NCBI GenBank assembly: GCA_905339405.1
Contig: CAJPGC010000054.1
Coordinates: forward strand, 1-39,756
Direction: 5' to 3'
Length of the DNA stretch: 39,756 nucleotides
From: an uncultured bacterium
Lineage (GTDB): Bacteria; Desulfobacterota; GWC2-55-46
The notes below the pieces were generated by a model, which searched no databases, was not told the DNA's origin, and saw only the letters and a list, made by a program, of their open reading frames with translations. A program made the position numbers and the translations under genes. Positions within the stretch are counted from its first letter, which is position 1. Every line of letters begins with the position of its first letter. Of this stretch, positions 34,012 to 39,756 are shown piece after piece.

Positions 34012-34739
34012 TCGCCGGGCCTCGCTATCTTCAGGAAGACCTCTTCAAGAGTCCTGCCCTTCCATTCCCTCATTATGCTGGCTGGGTCGCCCATGGCGAT
34101 TATCCTGCCCTTGTCCATGAAGATTACCCTGTCGCACATCTCTTCCATTTCCTTCATGTTGTGGGACGTATAAAGGATTGACAGGCCCTGCTCGCCCCTT
34201 ATCTTCTTCAGCAGGTGCCTGGTCTTGTCGGCTATGTCCGGGTCGAGGCTTGCCGTGGGCTCGTCGAGAAACAGTACCCTGGGGCTGTTGAGGAGCGCCT
34301 TACACAGGCACACCCTCGTGATCTGGCCGGAGGAGAGCCTGCGCGTAGGGGTATGCCTTATCTCCTCTATCTCGAACGTGCGTAAGAGCTCAGTTATCCT
34401 CTCCCTGTATTTTTTGACCCCGTAAAGGCGCGAGAAGACAATGAGGTTCTCCTCGACGGTGAGCGAGTACGGAAGGGATATGTAGGAGGACGAGAAGTTC
34501 ACCTGCCTCAGTATCTCCTCCCTGCCGGTCTTTATGTCGAGGCCGAATATCCTTATCTGGCCGCCGGTGGGCGTGGTGAGGCCGAGGAGCATCTGCAGGG
34601 TCGTGGTCTTTCCCGCGCCGTTCGGGCCGATGAGCCCGAGTATCTCCCCCTCGAACATGTCAAAAGAGATGCCGTCTACGGCCTTTTTAAACCTGTTGAA
34701 TACCTTCGAGAGCTCCCTTACCTCGACGATGGACTTCAA
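34008..34739 (-). CDS. ABC transporter ATP-binding protein
   Basis: Single nucleotide-binding domain of 243 residues. Walker A is GPNGAGKTTT (about 36-45), the signature is LSSGQ, Walker B is VLFLDEPTASLDPD, and the switch His lies in LYTSHNM. It powers the ABC-2 permease encoded just downstream. The ATG overlaps the metallo-beta-lactamase gene stop by 4 bases, so the three genes are tightly coupled. The pair resembles exporters of lipids, polysaccharides or drugs; none can be chosen. Confidence 0.94.
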   Translation of the reverse strand: MKSIVEVRELSKVFNRFKKAVDGISFDMFEGEILGLIGPNGAGKTTTLQMLLGLTTPTGGQIRIFGLDIKTGREEILRQVNFSSSYISLPYSLTVEENLIVFSRLYGVKKYRERITELLRTFEIEEIRHTPTRRLSSGQITRVCLCKALLNSPRVLFLDEPTASLDPDIADKTRHLLKKIRGEQGLSILYTSHNMKEMEEMCDRVIFMDKGRIIAMGDPASIMREWKGRTLEEVFLKIARPGE

Positions 34740-35637
34740 TCCTTTTCATCCCTTTCAGCTGAGAGTTCGTCGTAAACGCGGGCGGCGTTCGCAGGAAGCC
34801 ACTCCCTGTACATGAGCCACGAGGAGTACGCCGGGAGGCTTACCTTTGAAGCCGCTTCATTCCTGCCCATGCCTTCTTCCATCATCCTTTTCACCTCGGC
34901 CCTCAAGGCCTCGATGTAGCCCTTGTACTTCAATGCGTCCTCTTTCGAGGCGATCGGCCCGTGGCCAGGGACCAGCCTTGCGGCCCCGGTCGAGGTTATC
35001 TTGTCTATAGCCTTCAAGACCCCGGCAGTCTCGCCGTCGTTCAAAAGCGGGAGCCTTCCGTTATAAATGAGGTCTCCGCTGAAAAGTATCTTCTCCTCTG
35101 GGAGCAGACGAAGATATCTCCTTCGGTGTGCGCTTTAGCGCCCGCGTAGACGAGCTCCATAGTCCTGCCGCCGTGCCTCAATATCATCCTGTCGGTGAAA
35201 GTCATCTCCGGCAGAGTCAGGGAGAAGCTCTTGAGGCTCTCCTGGCCGAAGAACTTCCTGAACATGGCCCTGTGCCCCTCGTCCCGCTCGACTAGCTCCT
35301 TCCTCGTGTTCTCGTGGGCTATTATCAGGCCCTCCGCGAAGTACTGGTTCCCGAAGGTATGGTCGCCGTGGTAGTGGGTGTTTATGACGTGGGTCACGGG
35401 CTTGTCCGTGGTCTCTTTTATCTTCTCCCGAAGGAGCATGGCGAGCTCTGCGGGCCCCTGCGTGTCGATTACGACGACCCCTTTTTCGGTCACGACGAAG
35501 CCGGAGTTTGTTTTGCCTTCGCCCCCGATGAAGGCGTAGACGCCCGGCGCGAGCGCCTTGAGCTCTGGGGCGGCAACGGCAACATCAGCAAAGACCAGCA
35601 TACAGGCCATAAGCGCGAATGAAAGCTGCCTTATCAT
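34736..35637 (-). pseudogene. Secreted metallo-beta-lactamase-fold hydrolase, frameshifted
   Basis: The metallo-hydrolase gene is split by a one-base lesion. The first part (from ATG 35637) has a signal peptide (about 1-22, ending VAVAA), then VVVIDTQGPAEL, the metal motif HYHGDHTFGN, and AGAKAHTEGDIFV. Near 35104-35105 a base is missing; adding one restores LPEEKILFSGDLIYNG, including the metal-binding Asp. The frame then continues LNDGETAGVLKAIDKI to the stop at 34736, including RLVPGHGP. About 300 residues in all. The two halves also stand as open frames 35041-35637 and 34736-35044. AAGGAGG precedes the ATG. It heads the ABC exporter operon. Confidence 0.87.
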
Positions 35638-35802
35638 GGGAAAACCTCCTTGAAAATGGCGGCGAATGTGATTTTATCCCCTAACAGGCTTCAAGACAAG
35701 CACAGGCGGGCTTCTTGCGGCTTGCCCACCCCTCTGATATGCTTTAAACAGACGTCCAAAGGACTTGATTTGCCTCTGGAAACGTCAAAACATGAGGCTT
35801 TT

Positions 35803-36933
35803 ATGGCAAAAGGAATAAAAATATTCAAGATTCTCGGGATACAGGTATCCCTTGATTATACATGGTTCATAGTCTTCGTGCTCTTCGCCTGGTCGCTTTC
35901 ATACGGGTATTTCCCGTTCCAGCACCCCGGGCTTCCAACCGGCACGTACCTGACCATGGGCATCCTTTCCGCCACTCTCCTGTTTGCGTGCGTCCTCATC
36001 CACGAAATATCCCACTCGTACACGGCCAACAGGCTCGGCATGGACATCCACGAGATAACGCTCTTCATATTCGGCGGGGTCGCCCAGCTCACAAAAGAAC
36101 CGGAGGACGCGGCAACCGAGCTCAAAATTGCGATAGCAGGGCCAGCTGCAAGCCTCGTCCTCGCGCTCCTCTTCTACGGTTCAGCCGCGGCAATAAACCC
36201 GGAGGCCTACCCTCTCCTGAAATCGGTGCTCGGCTATCTCGCGCTCATAAACTTCATCCTTCTGGGCTTCAACATGATACCAGGCTTCCCGCTCGACGGG
36301 GGCAGGGTCTTCAGGGCGATTTGGTGGCTTAGGACCGGGGACATCAACACGGCGACGAGGGTCGCGAGCAACATCGGCAAAGGGTTCGCCCTTTTCCTCA
36401 TAGTCATGGGGTTCATACAGATATTCATGGGGAACTTCGTAGGCGGGCTCTGGTTCGTTTTCATCGGGGTCTTCGTCCAGCAGGCGGCAGAGAGCGGCTA
36501 TCAGCAGGTCGTCATTAAAAAAGCGCTTTCAGGCCTCAAGGTAAAAGACCTGATGTCCAAGCCTGTCATAACGGTCGACGGACAGAGCAGCGTGACCGAC
36601 GCCGTGGAGAACTACTTCTTCAAGTTCCATCACGCCAGTTTCCCTGTGCGCTCCGACGGGCAGGTCTCCGGCCTATTGACCCTCAACAACGTGAGGGCCG
36701 TGGACAAGGAGAGGTGGAACGATACCCGCGTTAGCGACGTGATGAACAGGCTCGGCCCGAACGACACTTTGAGCCCTGAAGACAACGCCATAGACGCCCT
36801 TTCCAGGATGATGGCGAACAGCAACGGCAACCTCGGCAGGTTCCCCGTGGTCCAGGGAGGCCAGCTCGTCGGCATAATCTCGAGGCAGGACATAATGAAG
36901 ATGCTCGAGTTCAAGGCGGGCCTTCAAAGGTAG
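35803..36933 (+). CDS. Site-2 protease family metalloprotease with CBS domains
   Basis: Intramembrane zinc protease of 376 residues. Membrane helices surround HEISH (H67, E68, H71), and the second metal motif is NMIPGFPLDGGR (D165). After the membrane part (to about 245), two CBS domains follow: LMSKPVITVDGQSSVTDA near 255-305 and a second near 320-372 ending VGIISRQDIMKML. CBS pairs often bind adenosyl nucleotides and would gate the protease. ATG 35803 is chosen because the conserved sequence starts there, with only GAGG upstream; the longer frame runs through non-coding DNA. No anti-sigma factor substrate is adjacent. Confidence 0.92.
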   Translation: MAKGIKIFKILGIQVSLDYTWFIVFVLFAWSLSYGYFPFQHPGLPTGTYLTMGILSATLLFACVLIHEISHSYTANRLGMDIHEITLFIFGGVAQLTKEPEDAATELKIAIAGPAASLVLALLFYGSAAAINPEAYPLLKSVLGYLALINFILLGFNMIPGFPLDGGRVFRAIWWLRTGDINTATRVASNIGKGFALFLIVMGFIQIFMGNFVGGLWFVFIGVFVQQAAESGYQQVVIKKALSGLKVKDLMSKPVITVDGQSSVTDAVENYFFKFHHASFPVRSDGQVSGLLTLNNVRAVDKERWNDTRVSDVMNRLGPNDTLSPEDNAIDALSRMMANSNGNLGRFPVVQGGQLVGIISRQDIMKMLEFKAGLQR

Positions 36934-36935
36934 CT

Positions 36936-37361
36936 CTACTTCAAGAGCACGACCCCGCCCACCACCAGGGCTATTCCGGCGAGCTTCTGCATGGTGAACG
37001 CCTCCCCGAGAAAGAGGACCGACACTAGGAGGGCGACGAGCGGGTAGGTCGCCGCTACCGGCACGACGACCGACGCCTCGCCCCATTTGAGTGCTGAGTA
37101 GAAAGCCAGCTGCCCCAGCAAGCCCGCCACGAGGCCTCCTGCCGCCACGAACAGCGCGCTCTTCAGGTCGACTGAAGCTACCTCCCCCATCCTGCCCATG
37201 ACAAGGACTCCGAGCATGGCGAAGAAGGCTATGGGTATTGTCCTTATGAAGACCCCGAGAAAGGGGTCCATGCCAGCCCCCTTGAGGCCGACCTTTTCGA
37301 GCGCCGGGGCAAAGCCCCATATTACAGCCGCGAGGACCGCGAAAAGAAATGATTTGTCCAT
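36936..37361 (-). CDS. Half-size EamA (DMT superfamily) transporter
   Basis: Membrane protein of 141 residues with four to five helices, a single EamA repeat rather than the usual two: AAVIWGFAPALEKVGLKG at the start, FYSALKWGEASVVVPVAATYPLV, and FLGEAFTMQKLAGIALVVGGVVLL at the end. Such half-size proteins act as dimers. The substrate is unknown. It converges on the site-2 protease gene with a 2-base gap, leaving no room for a terminator between them. Confidence 0.88.
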   Translation of the reverse strand: MDKSFLFAVLAAVIWGFAPALEKVGLKGAGMDPFLGVFIRTIPIAFFAMLGVLVMGRMGEVASVDLKSALFVAAGGLVAGLLGQLAFYSALKWGEASVVVPVAATYPLVALLVSVLFLGEAFTMQKLAGIALVVGGVVLLK

Positions 37362-37414
37362 CGTATGAACCCCTTCGGTATCGTTCCAGGTATTTTAACC
37401 TGAACGCCTGAAAT

Positions 37415-37446
37415 AAAAAAGCCCCTGCCGTTTCCGGCAGGGGCTT
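37415..37446 (-). terminator. Terminator of the carbonic anhydrase gene
   Basis: AAGCCCCTGCCG pairs with CGGCAGGGGCTT around TTTC. Read on the minus strand, it runs into a T6 tract. Confidence 0.92.
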
Positions 37447-37470
37447 CGTGCTTTTTTCTGATGGCCGTTC

Positions 37471-38226
37471 TTACTTCGATATTTTAAGCGTCCTGTCGTG
37501 CATCTTCTGGACGGGCCTGTTGTTCTTGTGCATTATCTTCTGTATGTCCTTTATCTGCCCCTCTGACATCTCGATGGGGGTCTGGAGGACTATCCACCTT
37601 ACGTTCTCCGAGCAAGGAGGGGTCGTAAGGGAGCCGGAATAGGTGAAGTACTTCTTGTCCTTGGGGAGGAGCTCGGAAGCGTTGATGTCAACGGCGGCCG
37701 ACTTCTTCTCGTTGGCCTTCTTGGGCAGGTTCGACCAGATGGCCTTGTAAGCGGCGTTCTCCTGGCCGTTCTCGACGAGCACGCCTACGACCGCGAGCTC
37801 GCCCTTGTCGTTCTTGTGGACGAGGTGCATCTCGTTGCCGAAGGACTTCCCGGCTACCGTGTGCTCGCTGGGGGTATGGAAGTGGAACTGGACGAGGTTA
37901 TACTGCTCGCCGTTCACGGATATCGAGCTGCCGTTGTCGTAGTTTACCTGCACGGTATGGCCGTTGTTGACAACGTTGAGCTTCGAGGCCTTGTAGTCGA
38001 ATTTGATTTCCGCGAGCTCCTCTGCGGCTGCCCCGGTCAAGTCTATGGGCGACTGGGTCTTGCCTTCGGAGCAGGCCTTGTACTCGCCTGACATATGTCC
38101 CCATTTTTCGGGGCCGTGCTCGCCCTCATAACCCCAGTGGGCGCCTGAACCGGCGTTGGCGTTGAAAGCCGCGAGGGATAATCCTATTGCGAAAGCTGCC
38201 GTCAAAACAGATTTTCCGAATCTCAT
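37471..38226 (-). CDS. Periplasmic alpha-type carbonic anhydrase
   Basis: Zinc enzyme of 251 residues that interconverts CO2 and bicarbonate. A signal peptide occupies about 1-25 (ending FNANA), placing it in the periplasm. The zinc histidines lie in FHFHTPSEH and EMHLVH. Other marks are HWGYEGEHGPEKWG, KTQSPIDL and SGSLTTPPCSENVRWIV. AAGGAG lies before ATG 38226; a longer frame to 38274 lacks a site. A strong terminator follows. It may supply bicarbonate for metabolism or pH control; no carbon-fixation gene is in the window. Confidence 0.95.
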   Translation of the reverse strand: MRFGKSVLTAAFAIGLSLAAFNANAGSGAHWGYEGEHGPEKWGHMSGEYKACSEGKTQSPIDLTGAAAEELAEIKFDYKASKLNVVNNGHTVQVNYDNGSSISVNGEQYNLVQFHFHTPSEHTVAGKSFGNEMHLVHKNDKGELAVVGVLVENGQENAAYKAIWSNLPKKANEKKSAAVDINASELLPKDKKYFTYSGSLTTPPCSENVRWIVLQTPIEMSEGQIKDIQKIMHKNNRPVQKMHDRTLKISK

Positions 38227-38306
38227 CTTTCGAACTCCTTTTTTTACGTGGGTGTTGGGAGTGCAAAACCGCACAGATTATATATTGGGAACGGCCCGAA
38301 CGCAAC

Positions 38307-38666
38307 CTATTTGGAAAAGAGCATCTTGATGGATATGACGAGGAGGACCGCCCCGAACGCCTTCGTAAGGGCCGGGGTCGAAAGGGAGACCGCAGCCTTG
38401 CCGCCCAGATAGCCGCCTAAAACAAAGCCGGCGCAAAGAAGGGCGGCAGCCTTGACGTCCACGTGCCCCTGGCTCCAGTAGGCCCACACGGCGAGTATGC
38501 CGATGGGCGGGACCATCATGGCAAGCGTCGTGCCCTGCGCCTGGTGCTGGGTGAAGCCGAAGAGAAATACAAGGGCAGGCACCACGATTATGCCGCCGCC
38601 CACGCCGACAAGGCCGCTCAGCACGCCCGCAGCAAGGCCTACCGCTATGAAAAGAGCTTCTGCCAT
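38307..38666 (-). CDS. Half-size TauE/SafE (TSUP) permease
   Basis: Membrane protein of 119 residues with four helices and the TSUP repeat signature GLAAGVLSGLVGVGGGIIVVPAL near the start, followed by AQGTTLAMMVPPIG and FVLGGYLGGKAAVSLS. Family members are usually twice as long, with two repeats; single-repeat forms exist and would dimerise. The family exports sulfite or organosulfur anions; the substrate here is unknown, though two rhodaneses lie nearby. The next gene downstream is carbonic anhydrase, 80 bases away. Confidence 0.88.
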   Translation of the reverse strand: MAEALFIAVGLAAGVLSGLVGVGGGIIVVPALVFLFGFTQHQAQGTTLAMMVPPIGILAVWAYWSQGHVDVKAAALLCAGFVLGGYLGGKAAVSLSTPALTKAFGAVLLVISIKMLFSK

Positions 38667-38736
38667 TACGAATTTTTATAACACAAAAGACGGCTCAAAA
38701 AAATTAGATATTTTTTCTGAGATCAAGGAAGGGTGG

Positions 38737-38782
38737 AAATAAAAAGCGCAGCATATATGAAAATATGTGAGCATTTTTATTT
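38737..38782 (-). terminator. Weak A/T-rich hairpin
   Basis: AAATAAAAA pairs with TTTTTATTT, and inner CATAT with ATATG, around a short loop. On the minus strand it ends in T5 and may terminate the zinc-ribbon gene transcript. Confidence 0.35.
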
Positions 38783-38824
38783 ACACACTGACGCGGAGGT
38801 CAGGAAAAATAGCAATTTTTATTT

Positions 38825-39427
38825 TTAAAATTTAAAGACAAGCCTCACAAGGGATTGCAACGCCAGAAAAGCCATATCCTTTGCGACCTCTCTGGTGCTC
38901 ATGGGCCGGGCTTCCTTGAGCTCGCTTGCGGCGAGCTCAAGGGTCGTGGGCATGGCGATGTCGCCGATCTTGAGTTCCTTCTGAAGGTGCTTCAATGCGC
39001 TCGTCTCGGCGGCACCTGGCTCACCGTCCCTTTCACCGCGAAAAACCTTCCTGTGGGCGGCGTACTTGCCGAGCTCGCCCCTATTGAGCCAGAGGCCGTT
39101 GCAGCCGGGGCAGCGCTCTATGAGGGCGTCCTTAGGCAGGTTCGGGTCTGTAAATATCGCGAGCGCCTTTTCGCACCTGGGGCACTTGCCCTTCGCGGCG
39201 TGAGGGGCCACGGCGGCGGCAAAGGAAGCCGCGTCGATCGCTTCGAGGTCCCTTATGGATTTGTCGGTTACGAAGTAGAGCTCCCACCTGTCGAACCAGA
39301 CCCCGCCGCAGCCCTTGCACTGGTCGAGGAGCAGTACGCGGCCATAGTTGGCAGCGGCGTAGACCTCGTGGAGGAAGCCGCCGCATTCGGGGCAAAGGAG
39401 TTGTTTGGGTTGGGTCATTGGGTTCAC
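38825..39427 (-). CDS. Double zinc-ribbon protein (zf-TFIIB family)
   Basis: Cytoplasmic protein of 200 residues with two TFIIB-type zinc ribbons: CPECGGFL...CKGCGGVWFDRWEL (about 12-50) and CPRCEKAL...CPGCNGLWLNRGEL (about 82-118). Each has the CxxC-CxxC plus W-D/N-R-x-E-L signature. The rest is helical with no known fold. The function of such proteins is not known; DNA or protein binding is likely. GTG 39427 and ATG 39418 are both possible; neither has a good ribosome-binding site. Confidence 0.85.
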   Translation of the reverse strand: MNPMTQPKQLLCPECGGFLHEVYAAANYGRVLLLDQCKGCGGVWFDRWELYFVTDKSIRDLEAIDAASFAAAVAPHAAKGKCPRCEKALAIFTDPNLPKDALIERCPGCNGLWLNRGELGKYAAHRKVFRGERDGEPGAAETSALKHLQKELKIGDIAMPTTLELAASELKEARPMSTREVAKDMAFLALQSLVRLVFKF

Positions 39428-39451
39428 GTTTTTCTAAGAAAGTCCTTATCT

Positions 39452-39594
39452 GTCATTCTGAGTGAAACGAAGAATCTCGTGCTCTGCCAGAAAGTACGGA
39501 TTCTGTCCCCCTCTTTTCTAAAGAGGGGGACAGGGGAGATTTTTTCTCTTCGAAAAAAACCGGCCTTCGGTCACTCAGATACCTTAGAATGAAC
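39452..39594. repeat. Intergenic repeat with inverted ends
   Basis: The left end GTCATTCTGAGTGA is echoed inverted at the right (TCACTCAG...TTAGAATGAAC), with an insertion in the right arm. Inside is the hairpin CTGTCCCCCTCTT (39503-39515) with AAGAGGGGGACAG (39521-39533). The opening GTCATTCTGAGTGAAACGAA resembles a repeat known from many bacterial intergenic regions. No protein is encoded. It fills most of the gap before the repeat at 39623. Confidence 0.7.
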
Positions 39595-39622
39595 AATTTA
39601 TTTTACAGCGTTGGCAACAATT

Positions 39623-39756
39623 TTTCTCGCGCTGCCGCGCTTGAATCATCTCGCCAAATTCCATGTAACGCGGCTACCGCCGCTCTCTGTAACATGCTCT
39701 ACGCGCTTTCTGCCTCCCCCACCCGCGAATCGCGCCCCCGAGGTCGCTTCGCTCCC
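39623..39756 (-). repeat. Structured dispersed repeat, copy B (cut by window edge)
   Basis: The reverse complement of this stretch matches 22543-22673 along its length. Identical blocks include GGGAGCGAAGCGACCTC, AAAGCGCGTAGAGC, TGTTACAGAGAGCGGC, GCCGCGTTACATGG and GCGCGGCAGCGCG. The hairpin GCGGC-ggta-GCCGC keeps its stem while the loop differs from copy A. The left part of the element, with its pairing arms, would lie beyond 39756. Confidence 0.85.

Overview
The window is GC-rich bacterial chromosome, densely coded. It favours AGG for arginine and ATA for isoleucine. The gene set (LapA-type inner-membrane protein, PagL-like outer-membrane protein, a large chemosensory operon, archaeal-flavoured enzymes) suggests a Gram-negative, motile bacterium of the Desulfobacterota/Nitrospirota kind. 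That placement is inference; no rRNA is present. Two genes carry single-base frameshifts in otherwise intact reading frames, so either recent decay or sequence error is possible.

Layout. 1-7361: a chemoreceptor gene whose upstream edge carries a perfect sigma-28 -10 box; an RseC-like membrane protein abutting smpB; the tmRNA gene ssrA followed by a tandem, partly inverted duplication of its own 3' end; a methyltransferase; LapA; a PagL-like protein with a CTG start; two small minus-strand proteins; a YkuK-type RNase H fold protein; a flavin reductase. 7436-17222 (minus): a ten-gene chemosensory operon, in transcription order receptor-like protein, cheY, STAS protein, cheA, receptor, cheW, cheR, a histidine-kinase-like protein lacking its phospho-accepting His, cheD, cheB. 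17513-22383: a secreted unknown protein, ligA, rplM-rpsI, a nested inverted-repeat element and argC. 22489-24400: a structured dispersed repeat and small membrane or envelope proteins.

24655-30464: a seven-gene operon of families shared with Archaea: an FBP aldolase/phosphatase homologue whose active-site residues are largely substituted, a frameshifted AIR-synthase/HypE-like protein, an NMD3-like zinc protein, AmrS radical SAM enzyme, an MTH1187 thiamine-binding protein, RNA 3'-phosphate cyclase (start codon apparently mutated to ATA), and MarC. 30593-33148: CopD-like protein, methyltransferase, macrodomain protein and two single-domain rhodaneses, each rhodanese behind its own promoter. 33217-35637 (minus): secreted metallo-beta-lactamase-fold protein (frameshifted) with an ABC-2 exporter. 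35803-39427: site-2 protease with CBS domains, half-size EamA transporter, periplasmic alpha-carbonic anhydrase, half-size TauE/SafE, and a double zinc-ribbon protein. The right edge holds two intergenic repeats, one of which is an inverted copy of the element at 22543-22673.

The strongest leads are the dispersed structured repeat, the FBP aldolase/phosphatase homologue with a stripped active site, the kinase-like protein with Asn in place of His inside the che operon, the rearranged DNA behind ssrA, and the rtcA start-codon lesion. No CRISPR array, insertion sequence transposase, tRNA or rRNA was seen.
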